DNA of 64,000 nucleotides, taken from positions 62,001-126,000 of the forward strand of contig NZ_JAACFU010000008.1 in the NCBI RefSeq assembly GCF_029051725.1, read 5' to 3'. Shown here piece after piece: positions 15,778 to 24,550 of this stretch. Within the stretch, counting starts at the first letter, position 1. Each line of letters begins with the position of its first letter. The position numbers and the translations under genes were made by a program. The notes beneath the pieces are model-generated. The model was not told the origin of the DNA, did not search any database, and worked only from the letters and a program-made list of their open reading frames with translations. Source of the stretch: Bradyrhizobium sp. CSS354 (GTDB taxonomy: Bacteria; Pseudomonadota; Alphaproteobacteria; Rhizobiales; Xanthobacteraceae).

Positions 15778-16881
15778 TCAGCCCTCGCCCGCCGCTGTCC
15801 CCGCCCTTGACCCCGCCTCGCCCCGGTCCTCCGTCCTGATCCAGGCCATCATCATTTCCCAGGCCACCGACAGGATGATCGGGCCGATGAACAAGCCGAC
15901 GATGCCGTGGGCGAGCGTGCCGCCGATCACGCCGACGAAGATGACGATAGTGGGCGTGGTCAGGCCGCGCCCCATCACCAGCGGCTTCAACATGGTATCG
16001 AGGAAGCCGACGACGACGAGAAATACGGTGAGCAGCAGTGCGGTGGTGACGTCCTTGGCGGTCCAGATCCAGATGATCACCGGCAGCAGCACCAGGAAGG
16101 CGCCGATCTGCACGATCGAGAGCAGCAGCACGATGAAAGCGAGCAGGCCTGCGCTCGGCACCGCGGCAAGCTTGAAGCCGATGCCGGCGAGCAATGCCTG
16201 CACGATCGCGACGCCGATCACGCCTTGCGCCACGGCGCGGATCGTCGCGCCGGCGAGCCCCAGGAAATGCTCGGTTTGTTCGGGCACGATGCGAAACAGG
16301 AAGCCGCGGCCGGCCGCGACCAGCCTCGGCCCGTGCGGAAACAGGAAGCCGGCCACGAACACCGAGACCAGGAACTGGAGCGTGCCGACGCCGGCGTCTC
16401 CCGCGAGCCCAAGCAACGGTCCCGCCAGCGGCTGGAGATACGGCGCGACCTCGCGCAGCACCGCGCGGATGTTGTTGTAGGCCTGCTCCCAGAGGTCGAA
16501 TAGCCATGGGCCAACGAGCGGCCACGACTTGAGCTGCTCCGGCGCCGACTGAAGCGCGAGGTCGCCGGTGCCGAGCTGGTGCGCCAGTTCGCGCACGCCG
16601 TCCACTGCGCTGATGCCGAGCCAGGTCGCAGGACCGATGACGATGCCGAGCGTGATCAGGGTCAGGATCGCCGCCGCGGTCTTGGGCCGGCCGCCGAGGA
16701 TCTTGGCGACCCAGCTGAAGGCCGGGTAGAACGCGACAGCGAGCACGCCGCTCCAGGCAAGGATCGGCACGAAGGGGCGGATGATCAGGAAAGTCCAGAT
16801 GATCAGCAGGCCGAGCAGGCCGACGCGGATCACGAGCTGGATGATGTCCTCGCCGGTCAGGAGCTGACGCAGACTTTTCAC
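15778..16881 (-). CDS. AI-2E family transporter (PerM-like permease)
   Basis: 367 residues with about eight membrane helices in the pattern of the AI-2E/UPF0118 family: a helical pair at the start (IIQLVIRVGLLGLLIIWTFL), a central soluble segment (about 115-175), then helices with the conserved late motif GVIGGTLAHGIVGLFIGPII. Members export varied small molecules or act in Na+/H+ exchange, and the name AI-2 exporter is historic. GTG 16881 and GTG 16887 both fit; a longer version to 17013 adds a region that is not membrane- or family-like. Confidence 0.85.
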   Translation of the reverse strand: MKSLRQLLTGEDIIQLVIRVGLLGLLIIWTFLIIRPFVPILAWSGVLAVAFYPAFSWVAKILGGRPKTAAAILTLITLGIVIGPATWLGISAVDGVRELAHQLGTGDLALQSAPEQLKSWPLVGPWLFDLWEQAYNNIRAVLREVAPYLQPLAGPLLGLAGDAGVGTLQFLVSVFVAGFLFPHGPRLVAAGRGFLFRIVPEQTEHFLGLAGATIRAVAQGVIGVAIVQALLAGIGFKLAAVPSAGLLAFIVLLLSIVQIGAFLVLLPVIIWIWTAKDVTTALLLTVFLVVVGFLDTMLKPLVMGRGLTTPTIVIFVGVIGGTLAHGIVGLFIGPIILSVAWEMMMAWIRTEDRGEAGSRAGTAAGEG

Positions 16882-17029
16882 GGGCACGGCTTTCCTTGCG
16901 GCATCGACGCGGGTTCCGGCACTTGCGCGGCCCAGCGTTATTGCCAGCTGCGCACCCGGCGTCAAGACGACGGGGCCGGCCCGAGCCCGGCGATTAGGAA
17001 CGCATCGGGCCATTCTGCATTCCGAGACG

Positions 17030-17317
17030 ATGGCACGCCGTCCCAGAGAGCCTGGCGCACATGCGGGAATTCACCGCGGCATCCACTTTTCGCTGAAGCC
17101 AAACGCCGCACCGGGCTATTGGCGCTACGCCTATGCCGTCGGCGACAGGGCCCGCTCCGGGCGCGTGCAAGGCAGGCTGCCCTTGCTCGCCATCAGGCGC
17201 GTACAGATGCGCATCGACCGGGACATGCGGAGCATCCGGCCCGGCGATGCGGCGGCGCCGCGCGTTGAGCGCCGGCAAGGCCCGCAACCGAAGGCCGGCT
17301 TGGCTAACGACGATTAA
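17030..17317 (+). CDS. Hypothetical protein
   Basis: 95 residues. The central segment has a beta-rich pattern, IHFSLKPNAAPGYWRYAYAV then RVQGRLPLLAIRRVQMRIDR, like a small conserved Bradyrhizobium protein I recall. The N- and C-terminal parts are Arg/Pro rich and less certain. It is on the opposite strand to the permease, in the roughly 500-base gap before the next gene. Treat as probable. Confidence 0.45.
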   Translation: MARRPREPGAHAGIHRGIHFSLKPNAAPGYWRYAYAVGDRARSGRVQGRLPLLAIRRVQMRIDRDMRSIRPGDAAAPRVERRQGPQPKAGLANDD

Positions 17318-17401
17318 CCGGATTTCGGCCGACCGGTTTACGCCGTTGCAAAGGCGTGCACCTACGCTTCCATCGAGGTCCCCCAAACCACTTTCGGTGC
17401 A

Positions 17402-17629
17402 ATGGCCAATACCATCTGGACGATCGAAGAATTCACCTGCGCGGGTTGCGGCATGAACTACACCGCGACAAGGGAGGAGCACGCCGAAGCGCATTCCGGC
17501 AGCTTCAAGTGCAGCATCTGCAGCGGTGTGGTGCACACCTGGTCCGGCAAGCACCATTTCTTCGGTTGGGAAGCGGTGAAGACCAAGCCACCCGTGTTCG
17601 GAAGGCGCTGGGCCGGCGCGGGCTGGTAG
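17402..17629 (+). CDS. Small zinc-ribbon protein, hypothetical
   Basis: 75 residues (MANTIWTIEEFTCAGCGMNY...). Two cysteine pairs (CAGC near 13-16 and CSIC near 37-40) suggest one zinc ribbon, followed by HTWSGKHHFFGWEAV. This is a recurrent short protein type in rhizobia. Function unknown. Confidence 0.7.
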   Translation: MANTIWTIEEFTCAGCGMNYTATREEHAEAHSGSFKCSICSGVVHTWSGKHHFFGWEAVKTKPPVFGRRWAGAGW

Positions 17630-17747
17630 GCTGCTTCCGGCGGACCCAGACCCGCTACTCCCGTCAACGCTGCCTGCCCGAACTGCGGCTTCTGCTACTT
17701 TGCGGCACCGGTTACACTCCCCGCCCCGCAACTTAAGTCGATACGCA

Positions 17748-19784
17748 ATGACCGCAGCTTTCGTTCCCCAGATTGCCCTTTACCGCACCTGGCTCGCCGA
17801 ACAGCGCGGCCTTACCTTCGCCAGCTACGAGGACATGCGGCAGTGGTCGGTGCGCGATCTCGACGGCTTCTGGCGTAGCATCTGGGACTATTACGATCTG
17901 CAATCGCCAACGCCGTTCGCGGCCGTGATCACCGAGCGCAAGATGCCCGGCGCGGTCTGGTTTCCCGGCGCCCAGGTCAACTATGCCCGGCAGGTGTTCC
18001 GCCATGTAGACGCGGCCGACGCCGCCGGCCTGCCCGCAATCGTCAGCTGTGGCGAGGACGGCAGGCTTTGCGAGACGAGCTGGCCGGAGCTGCGGCGCAA
18101 GGCCGCTGCCCTCGCACTGCATCTGAAAGAAAAAGGCATCAAGCCCGGCGACCGCATCGCCGCCTATCTGCCCAACATCCCCGAGACCATCATCGCATTC
18201 CTGGCGAGCGCGAGCACCGGCGCGATCTGGAGCGTGTGCGCGCCCGACATGGCCGCGCCCGCCGTGATCGATCGCTTCAAGCAGATCGAACCGAAAGTGC
18301 TGATCGCCTGCGACGCCGTCACCTATGCCGGCCGCCGGCACGATCGCAAGGACGTCCTCGCCGAGCTGCGGCGATCGCTGCCGACGGTCGAACACGTCAT
18401 CCTGCACGGCGAGGCAGCGGCGGACGCCCTGCTCTCCGACATCGTCGCAGCAACGGGCGCCGCGATCGACGCGTTCGAGCCCGCGTGGCTGCCGTTCGAT
18501 CATCCGCTCTGGATCGTCTATTCCAGCGGCACCACCGGCCTGCCAAAGCCGATCGTGCACGGCCATGGCGGCATCGTCATGGTGGTGCTGGCTCTGCTGG
18601 GATTGCACAATGATCTCGGCTGCTCCTACCACGAGAATTCGTTCGGCGAGCGCTATCACTGGTACTCTTCGACCGGCTGGATCATGTGGAACAGCCAGGT
18701 CGGCGGCCTGCTCAGCGGCACCACCTGCTGCATTTTCGATGGCAGCCCCGGCGGCACCAGGGACAAGCCGGATTGGACCACACTGTGGCGCTTCGTCGCG
18801 CAATCGAAAGCGACCTTCTTCGGTGCGGGCGCGGCGTTCTTCGCCAACTGCGCCAAGGCCGAGATCAATCTCGCAGCCGCCGGCGAGCTCTCACAGCTTC
18901 GTTGTCTCGGCTCCACCGGCTCTCCGCTGAGCGCCGACACGCAAGCCTGGTTCAACAACCGCTTCGCTGGCTTGTCGAAGACCAACGGCAGCAAGGCGCA
19001 GACCGATATCTGGTGGGCCAACATCTCCGGCGGCACCGATTTCGCCGGCGCCTTCATTGGCGGCAATCGCGAACTGCCGCAGACGCCCGGCGCGATGCAG
19101 TGCCGTCTGCTGGGTGCCGCCGTGGAAGCCTTCGACGAACGGGGCCTCGCCTTCATCGGCGAGGTCGGCGAGCTCGTTTGCACCGAGCCGATGCCGTCGA
19201 TGCCGCTCTATTTCTGGAACGACGAGGGCGATGCGCGCTATCGCGCGAGCTATTTCGAGACCTATCCGGACAATTTCGACGGCAGCGGCCGCGGGCCGGT
19301 GTGGCGGCACGGCGACTGGCTCAAAGTCGACCCGGACGGCTCCTGCATCATCTATGGCCGCAGCGATGCCACCATCAACCGCCACGGCCTGCGCATGGGC
19401 ACCAGCGAACTCTACTCCGCGATCGAGGCCTTGCCGGAGGTGCTGGATTCCCTCGTCGTCGATCTCGAATATCTCGGCCGTGACAGCTACATGCCGCTGT
19501 TCGTGGTGCTGCGCGACGGCGTCGCTTTCGATGGCGCGATGCAGGCGAAAATCAACAAGGCGGTCGAGGCCGGCCTCTCCCGCCGTTTCCTGCCCAACGA
19601 GATTTTTGCGGTCGCCGAAATTCCGCGCACGCTCTCGGGCAAGAAGCAGGAGCTGCCGATCAAGAAGCTGCTGCTCGGCCAGCCGGTCGAGAAGGTCATC
19701 AACCGGGAGGCGATGGCCAATCCCGCCTGCCTCGACTGGTACCTCGCCTTCGCACGCGACTATCTGGCGCGGACCGAGACTTGA
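17748..19784 (+). CDS. aacS: Acetoacetyl-CoA synthetase
   Basis: 678 residues of the acyl-CoA synthetase (ANL) superfamily. It has the AMP-binding P-loop YSSGTTGLPKPIVHGHGG (from 258), ISGGTDFAGAFIGGN in the position of the family's A5 motif, and WRHGDWLKVDPDGSCIIYGR with the hinge aspartate. The catalytic lysine lies in LSGKKQELPIKKLL near the end. Length and the N-terminal MTAAFVPQIALYRTWLAEQ region fit acetoacetate-CoA ligases (EC 6.2.1.16), which activate acetoacetate in the cytosol, for ketone-body and polyhydroxybutyrate use in rhizobia. The ATG at 17748 is preferred over the TTG at 17700. Confidence 0.92.
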   Translation: MTAAFVPQIALYRTWLAEQRGLTFASYEDMRQWSVRDLDGFWRSIWDYYDLQSPTPFAAVITERKMPGAVWFPGAQVNYARQVFRHVDAADAAGLPAIVSCGEDGRLCETSWPELRRKAAALALHLKEKGIKPGDRIAAYLPNIPETIIAFLASASTGAIWSVCAPDMAAPAVIDRFKQIEPKVLIACDAVTYAGRRHDRKDVLAELRRSLPTVEHVILHGEAAADALLSDIVAATGAAIDAFEPAWLPFDHPLWIVYSSGTTGLPKPIVHGHGGIVMVVLALLGLHNDLGCSYHENSFGERYHWYSSTGWIMWNSQVGGLLSGTTCCIFDGSPGGTRDKPDWTTLWRFVAQSKATFFGAGAAFFANCAKAEINLAAAGELSQLRCLGSTGSPLSADTQAWFNNRFAGLSKTNGSKAQTDIWWANISGGTDFAGAFIGGNRELPQTPGAMQCRLLGAAVEAFDERGLAFIGEVGELVCTEPMPSMPLYFWNDEGDARYRASYFETYPDNFDGSGRGPVWRHGDWLKVDPDGSCIIYGRSDATINRHGLRMGTSELYSAIEALPEVLDSLVVDLEYLGRDSYMPLFVVLRDGVAFDGAMQAKINKAVEAGLSRRFLPNEIFAVAEIPRTLSGKKQELPIKKLLLGQPVEKVINREAMANPACLDWYLAFARDYLARTET

Positions 19785-19876
19785 GGGGAGATCGCCCCAA
19801 TTGCGCCGAAGCCGTTTGGACTCCGTTCACCGATCGCCGCTAGAGCAGGATGGATCTTCCGCAACGAACGCGCGCC

Positions 19877-20179
19877 ATGGCCGACCTCAACGCCGTCCTC
19901 ACCAGGCTCAACGACCGTCTGCTCCGCCTCGAGGGCGAGCTGTTCGTGCTGCGCTCGCTGGCCCGCGCGACGCTGACGGCGGGCGATGACCATGCGGCGC
20001 GAATGCGCAAGCTGGTCGAGGCCGCAAAGGTCGCGCTCGACGACGAGGCCACGCGTCCCCTCGACAAGCCGACGCGCAAATATGTCGATGCGGCGACCGC
20101 GCTGGTGGAGGAATTGCTGGTCGAGCCGACCCAGGCACGGCCGTTATTCACCGTCATCGACGGCGGCCGGCGCGACTGA
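19877..20179 (+). CDS. Small helical protein, hypothetical
   Basis: 100 residues beginning MADLNAVLTRLNDRLLRLEG. An N-terminal amphipathic helix with a heptad pattern is followed by a helical, charged middle and the end ARPLFTVIDGGRRD. Probably a soluble oligomeric protein. It is convergent with the next gene (stops 20179 and 20183). No family recognised. A start at 19850 is also possible. Confidence 0.55.
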   Translation: MADLNAVLTRLNDRLLRLEGELFVLRSLARATLTAGDDHAARMRKLVEAAKVALDDEATRPLDKPTRKYVDAATALVEELLVEPTQARPLFTVIDGGRRD

Positions 20180-20182
20180 GCC

Positions 20183-20419
20183 TCAAACTGGCCGGCCGTC
20201 GTCCGTCGCGGCGATATCGCCCGACTTGAGCCGGCTGAGGCCGGCTTCGATGATCGCGATCTCCTCGTCGATCTGGCCGATCGGCAGGCTGAAGTCGTAG
20301 CCGGACCTGCTCTTCAGATCGACCGCAAGCCGCTGTCTGTGCATCATCAGCGCGTCGAGGCCGCGCCGGTTCTTCAGCCGGACATAGACGTCGACGATCT
20401 GCTCAATCGCGCTCGGCAT
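20183..20419 (-). CDS. Small helical protein, hypothetical
   Basis: 78 residues from MPSAIEQIVDVYVRLKNRRG. Two amphipathic helices (IEQIVDVYVRLKNRRGLDAL and IGQIDEEIAIIEAGLSRL) frame a short polar part. This pattern recurs in small Bradyrhizobium proteins of unknown role. Start chosen at the inner methionine where the helix begins. Confidence 0.6.
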   Translation of the reverse strand: MPSAIEQIVDVYVRLKNRRGLDALMMHRQRLAVDLKSRSGYDFSLPIGQIDEEIAIIEAGLSRLKSGDIAATDDGRPV

Positions 20420-20576
20420 GAAATCGGTCCCGGCGAAAAAGCCCGCACGGCGCACCCACGCCGGCGGGACAATCTCGGTGTCGCGGTACGCAATACAAAT
20501 CCGCGACGGATTCGTCGATACGCCAAGCTGGTTGAGATCATGTTACCATCGGATGATTTCGTGATGGCCGTGCATG

Positions 20577-20605
20577 AAAAAGCCGCTGGCGATCCCGCCA
20601 GCGGC
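20577..20605 (-). terminator. Intrinsic terminator on the minus strand
   Basis: GCCGCTGGCG and CGCCAGCGGC form a perfect 10-bp stem with loop ATCC. On the minus strand a TTTTT run follows. It probably ends the transcript of the secreted-protein gene 20758-21045. The rest of the gap 20420-20757 shows no supportable gene. Confidence 0.8.
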
Positions 20606-20757
20606 CAAATCCGGGTTCGAAAACGGATGCGGGTTGAAATGTCGCCAGCCCCGGTGGGTCCAACTTCTAACGGCAAATCCTGGATCTCTCTGTTAAGAAC
20701 GAAACACAGGAACCGGCCTATCTCCACTTGCCGCCCGACCGTGGTGGCGCGGCCACG

Positions 20758-21045
20758 CTAGTCAGAAACGCAGAAATATTTGCGCGGCAGCCTGCGGTAG
20801 GCGCTGTAGCGGTAATGCGGCCGGTACGCGTAGCCGCGATAGAGAGCGGGCGGCTCCTCGCCGTAATAGGCGCCGTGATAGAAATTGATGACCGGCCCTT
20901 CGGCGCAGCGATAGGTGTCCCAAGTCGGGCCGATGAAGGGTGCCACCCCAACTTCGGACGGAACCGCGGGATAAGGTGGTCCGCCGGCGCGCGCCGGAAG
21001 GGTTGCGACTAGGGCCGCGAGAAGGACAAGCCACGCGCTCCGCAT
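20758..21045 (-). CDS. Small secreted protein, Tyr/Arg-rich
   Basis: 95 residues. A signal peptide (MRSAWLVLLAALVATLPARA) precedes a mature part with VAPFIGPTWDTYRCAEGPVI and a Tyr/Arg-rich end (RYSAYRRLPRKYFCVSD) with two cysteines. Probably periplasmic or surface-exposed. Tyr/His/Gly-rich exported proteins of this size are frequent in Bradyrhizobium; function unknown. The 10-bp-stem terminator downstream supports a real transcript. Confidence 0.65.
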   Translation of the reverse strand: MRSAWLVLLAALVATLPARAGGPPYPAVPSEVGVAPFIGPTWDTYRCAEGPVINFYHGAYYGEEPPALYRGYAYRPHYRYSAYRRLPRKYFCVSD

Positions 21046-21235
21046 GCGTTCGCTCCGAGCCGATGCCATGCGCGCATGGAAGCACCGGACCGGCCGACGC
21101 CGCAATCGCGGAATTCATCGCGCACCCCTCGCCCGGTGCATTGTTGATAACCGGCGCAAACCCGGCGCGGGTGGTGACAGGACGTCCGGACGTGTTATCG
21201 GGAGATGACGCAGTTGCGAGACGGATCGGACACTC

Positions 21236-21823
21236 ATGCGCATTACCCTCGTCGGCTCCCGCCATTTCGGCGTGACCACCCTGAACATGCTCCGGGAGCA
21301 CGGTGTCTCGATCGTGCGGGTCGTGGTGGCCGACGCCGAGGATCGTCTCGCCGCGACAGCCAAGGCGGCGGGCATCGAGGTCGTCGTTCAGGCCAATCCC
21401 AAGCTGGTGGTGGCCTCCGAGATCGCCCCCGATACCGATCTGATCGTCACCGCGCACAGCCACGCCCGGATCGGCAAGGACGCGCTCGAGGCGGCGAAGC
21501 TGGGCGGGATCGGCTATCATCCTTCGCTGCTGCCGCGTCACCGCGGCAAGGCGGCCGTGGAATGGACCATCAAGGAAGGCGACCCGATCGCCGGCGGCAC
21601 GATCTATCACCTCGCCGACCGCATGGACGCCGGCGCCATCGCCGCCCAGGAGTGGTGCTTCGTCAAGAAGGGCGAGACGGCCCGGGAGCTGTGGGAGCGC
21701 GCGCTGGCCCCGCTCGGGCTCAAATTGCTGGCTGACGTGATCGATTACGCCAAGGTCCACAAGGCGCTACCGTCCAAGACCCAGGACGAGCAGTTCGCGA
21801 CCTCAGCGCCAAGTCTTTCCTGA
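21236..21823 (+). CDS. Stand-alone formyltransferase-fold protein
   Basis: 195 residues forming a single formyl_trans_N domain without the C-terminal domain of methionyl-tRNA formyltransferase. The motif GIGYHPSLLPRHRG gives His95, and ADRMDAGAI gives Asp131. The usual catalytic Asn of Fmt and PurN (IN-x-H) is Gly93 here. The hydrolase domain of 10-formyltetrahydrofolate dehydrogenase also has YHPSLLPRHRG and lacks that Asn, so folate hydrolysis or sugar formylation are both open. A formyl-THF-linked role is a family inference. A degenerate repeat covers its stop region. Confidence 0.7.
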   Translation: MRITLVGSRHFGVTTLNMLREHGVSIVRVVVADAEDRLAATAKAAGIEVVVQANPKLVVASEIAPDTDLIVTAHSHARIGKDALEAAKLGGIGYHPSLLPRHRGKAAVEWTIKEGDPIAGGTIYHLADRMDAGAIAAQEWCFVKKGETARELWERALAPLGLKLLADVIDYAKVHKALPSKTQDEQFATSAPSLS

Positions 21824-21865
21824 GACCTCTTTCCTGAGCCCCTTTCCTGAGTCGATTTCCTGACG
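21813..21865 (+). repeat. Degenerate short tandem repeat
   Basis: Four copies of TTTCCTGA at about 14-base spacing lie in a row (TCTTTCCTGAGACC, TCTTTCCTGAGCCC, CTTTCCTGAGTCG, ATTTCCTGACG). The first overlaps the stop codon of the formyltransferase-fold gene. It looks like a slippage product. Confidence 0.7.
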
Positions 21866-22035
21866 TTTACCCTTAACGTGAAGGGGCGTTGATTCTGCTT
21901 CGAAAATTGCAGCCGGAAACCCAAATAAACCATTGTTCCTACAGGAACAATTTTCAATTTGGCGCCGCACCAAATTTCCGTCACATTTTGTCCGAATAAG
22001 CGTCAGCATATCAGACAGATTCAAGGACGGATTTT

Positions 22036-22380
22036 ATGCGTTTTGCTCGCATTGCGGCGTTCTGTGCCGCTTCAGTTATCACCCTCGCCGCTCCCGCTTT
22101 CGCCCAGACTCCTTATGACGGCAACTGGCAGGTCACCATCGTCACCAAGAGCGGTTCTTGCGAGCCGACCGCAAGCTCCTTGCTGACGGTTGCCGACGGC
22201 AAGATCACTGCTCCCGGCGCTAACGTTTCCGGCACCATCGGCCGGGAGGGTCTTGTGAAAGTTTCGATCAATGGTGCATATGCCAACGGTCAACTCAGCG
22301 GCAACGCCGGATCGGGGAAGTGGAATGGAGCATCTGCAGGCATACCGTGCAGCGGGCGGTGGGAAGCATCGCGCCAATAG
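22036..22380 (+). CDS. Small secreted beta-rich protein
   Basis: 114 residues. A clear signal peptide (MRFARIAAFCAASVITLAAP, cleavage after AFA) precedes a beta-rich mature part with two cysteines (SGSCEP and AGIPCSGRW) that may form one disulfide. DGNWQVTIVTKSG at the mature N-terminus is a motif of a family of small exported rhizobial proteins. Co-directional with the next gene, 7 bases apart, so an operon is likely. Confidence 0.7.
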   Translation: MRFARIAAFCAASVITLAAPAFAQTPYDGNWQVTIVTKSGSCEPTASSLLTVADGKITAPGANVSGTIGREGLVKVSINGAYANGQLSGNAGSGKWNGASAGIPCSGRWEASRQ

Positions 22381-22387
22381 AAAAATC

Positions 22388-22870
22388 GTGACGAGTGGAC
22401 TAAGCCGGCGGCTGCTGATCGCGGCCGCCGTTATGTTCGCGGCCGGAATTGCCAACTCCGAGAGCAAGGCCCAGTCGGGCCCGTTCGCCCCGCTGGCGGG
22501 CAGCTGGAGCGGCTCAGGCACGGTCACCCTGGATGACGGTTCGACCGAGCGGATCCGCTGCCGGGCCAAATACGCTCCGATCGGACCGACCATGGAGTTG
22601 TCTCTGACCTGCGCCAGCGACGCCTACAAGTTCAACCTCGGCGCCAACGTCAAGGCTGAAGGCAGCGCCATCGCGGGGAGCTGGTCCGAGGCCAGCCGCA
22701 ATATCAGCGGCTCCCTTTCGGGCCGTGGCGCCGGTGGAAACTATGAGCTGCTCGCCTCCACCGCCGGCTTCAACGCCAACATCTCGCTGAAGACGTCCGG
22801 CAACAAGCAGAACGTCACGATGCGCGCCGACAGCCAGTTCCGCGGCGCCAACATCTCGCTGTCGCGCTAA
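22388..22870 (+). CDS. Secreted protein, beta-rich, hypothetical
   Basis: 160 residues from GTG 22388. A signal sequence (LLIAAAVMFAAGIANSESKA) leads to a beta-rich domain that starts FAPLAGSWSGSGTVTLDDGS and has two cysteines (IRCRAKY and LTCASD). The repeating strand pattern could be lipocalin-like, but no family is certain. It shares theme and operon with the preceding gene. An intrinsic terminator follows at 22892. Confidence 0.65.
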   Translation: MTSGLSRRLLIAAAVMFAAGIANSESKAQSGPFAPLAGSWSGSGTVTLDDGSTERIRCRAKYAPIGPTMELSLTCASDAYKFNLGANVKAEGSAIAGSWSEASRNISGSLSGRGAGGNYELLASTAGFNANISLKTSGNKQNVTMRADSQFRGANISLSR

Positions 22871-22891
22871 GCCGATACGAGTAGACATGCA

Positions 22892-22924
22892 ATCGACCCG
22901 GCGATCTCGCCGGGTCGATTTTTT
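22892..22924. terminator. Bidirectional intrinsic terminator
   Basis: ATCGACCCGGCG and CGCCGGGTCGAT form a perfect 12-bp stem with loop ATCT, followed by T6. It lies between convergent genes, and its T-run overlaps the stop codon of the minus-strand RidA gene. Confidence 0.9.
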
Positions 22925-23320
22925 ATGTGCCCGGCACGAACGCCGTGACCTCGATCTCGACCTTGGCCCGGTCGTCCACGAGACCGCCGACGTAGAGCAA
23001 GGTCGAGGGCGGGAAATTACGCCCCAGCGTTTCCTTCCAGGCCGCGCCAATTCCGGCCCCGGCAGTTTCATATTCGCTGCGGCTGGTCAGGTACCAGATC
23101 AAGCGGACGATATGCTCGGGGCCGGCGCCGGCCTCGCCAGGAGCGTGATGATCCGCTTCAGCGTGGTTCCGACCTGCGCGGCCATGTCAGGCGCGTAATT
23201 GCCGGTCTCGTCGCCGCCGGTCTGGCCGGCCAGCACCACCCAGCGACCCGGCCCCTCGACCACGACACCATGGGAAAAGCCGCGCGGTTTTTTCCACTCG
23301 GCCGGCTGCAAGATATGCAT
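22923..23320 (-). pseudogene. RidA/YjgF-family gene with a -1 frameshift
   Basis: The first part reads MHILQPAEWKKPRGFSHGVV, then VVLAGQTGGDETGNYAPDMA and TTLKRIITLLA, then hits out-of-frame sequence. From about 23135 the other frame continues EAGAGPEHIVRLIWYLTSRS and ends VDDRAKVEIEVTAFVPGT, TAA at 22925-22923. One added base near 23135-23137 restores a 132-residue protein. RidA proteins hydrolyse reactive enamines and imines. The joined sequence keeps the order of the family, including the C-terminal EIEVTAFVP. Either a pseudogene or a sequencing error. Confidence 0.8.
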
Positions 23321-23471
23321 GAGCGAAGATCTCCCGATTTTTCTCGTTGTTCAGTGATGCCTTAGCACGCCGCCATGCATCGCTGCACCGGCAGATTTGG
23401 CCGTTGCAAACGGCGACGATGTCGCCGATACCGGCCCTCCCTCAGGACCCTCGCCTCCCAAACCTCCGCCC

Positions 23472-24347
23472 ATGAACACGACACCGTCCAAAACGATGGC
23501 TGCCCTGTGGATGGCGGGCTGGCTGTCGCTGATGCTGGTCATGGCGGTCGCCGGGCGCGAGACCACGCGCGAGCTGAATGTATTTCAGATCATGGAAGTG
23601 CGTTCACTGATCGGCTTCCTGTTGCTTTCGCCGATCATCTATCGGGCCGGCGGCTTCAAGGTGCTCAGGACATCGCGCCTGCCGCAGCACATCGGGCGCA
23701 ATTTGGTGCACTATGTTGCGCAGCTCGGCTGGTTCTTCGCACTGACGCTGATCCCGATCGGCCAGGTGGTGGCAATCGAGTTCACCATGCCAATCTGGAC
23801 GGCGCTGCTCGCAGCGAGCCTCCTCTCCGAGCGCATGACGCCGTGGAAGATCGCCGCCATCGCGCTTGGCCTTATCGGTGTGATCGTCATCGTCCGACCC
23901 GCCACCGGCGAAATCAATCCCGGTCAACTCATTGCGCTCGGCGCCGCGATGGGCTTTGGCGTGTCCATGGTGCTCGTCAAATCGCTGACCCGCACCGAAA
24001 GCGCGCTATCGATCCTGTTCTGGATGCTGGTGGTGCAATCGGTCTCAGGCTTCATTCCGACGCTGTTCGTCTGGACGTGGCCCTCCGCCTATGTCTGGGC
24101 ATGGGTCGGCGTGATCGGCGTCTGCGGCACGTTTTCGCACTACTGCCTCGCCAGTGCGATGCGCTATGCGGATGCGACCATCGTTGTTCCCATGGACTTC
24201 CTGCGGGTTCCATTGACCGCGACCGCTGGCTGGCTGCTGTATTCGGAGCGGCTTGACACATGGACGGTGGTCGGCGCCGCGCTGATCCTGTTCGGCAATC
24301 TCCTGAATCTAAAGCCAGCTCCGCCGGTTCCTGCTCCCGCACGCTGA
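23472..24347 (+). CDS. EamA/DMT-family exporter
   Basis: 291 residues with about ten membrane helices in two similar halves, the layout of the drug/metabolite transporter superfamily (two EamA domains). Characteristic end-of-half segments are ERMTPWKIAAIALGLIGVIV and SERLDTWTVVGAALILFGN. Members export amino acids, metabolites or drugs, or take up small solutes; the substrate cannot be read here. The ATG at 23472 is preferred over a TTG at 23397. Confidence 0.88.
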   Translation: MNTTPSKTMAALWMAGWLSLMLVMAVAGRETTRELNVFQIMEVRSLIGFLLLSPIIYRAGGFKVLRTSRLPQHIGRNLVHYVAQLGWFFALTLIPIGQVVAIEFTMPIWTALLAASLLSERMTPWKIAAIALGLIGVIVIVRPATGEINPGQLIALGAAMGFGVSMVLVKSLTRTESALSILFWMLVVQSVSGFIPTLFVWTWPSAYVWAWVGVIGVCGTFSHYCLASAMRYADATIVVPMDFLRVPLTATAGWLLYSERLDTWTVVGAALILFGNLLNLKPAPPVPAPAR

Positions 24348-24550
24348 ACCTCGCGCCGCCTCGCGCGACAAAACCAAGTGGCCGTGTGATTTGGATCACG
24401 TTGGAGCGGCATTCCATCGTGCACATTCTGCCACACAGCAGCGGGTTGAACGCGACGAACTGCCGTTTTGGTGGCGCCAAGTCGGGCACTTCGTGTAAGT
24501 TCGTTGCCAATTTGTTGCTGCCTGCAATTCGATTCTGTTGGGGATTCCAG

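Noticed and set aside
22388..22470. Reading the second beta-rich secreted protein as a fusion with the first
   Set aside because: The first gene has a clear stop at 22380, and GTG 22388 begins its own signal peptide.
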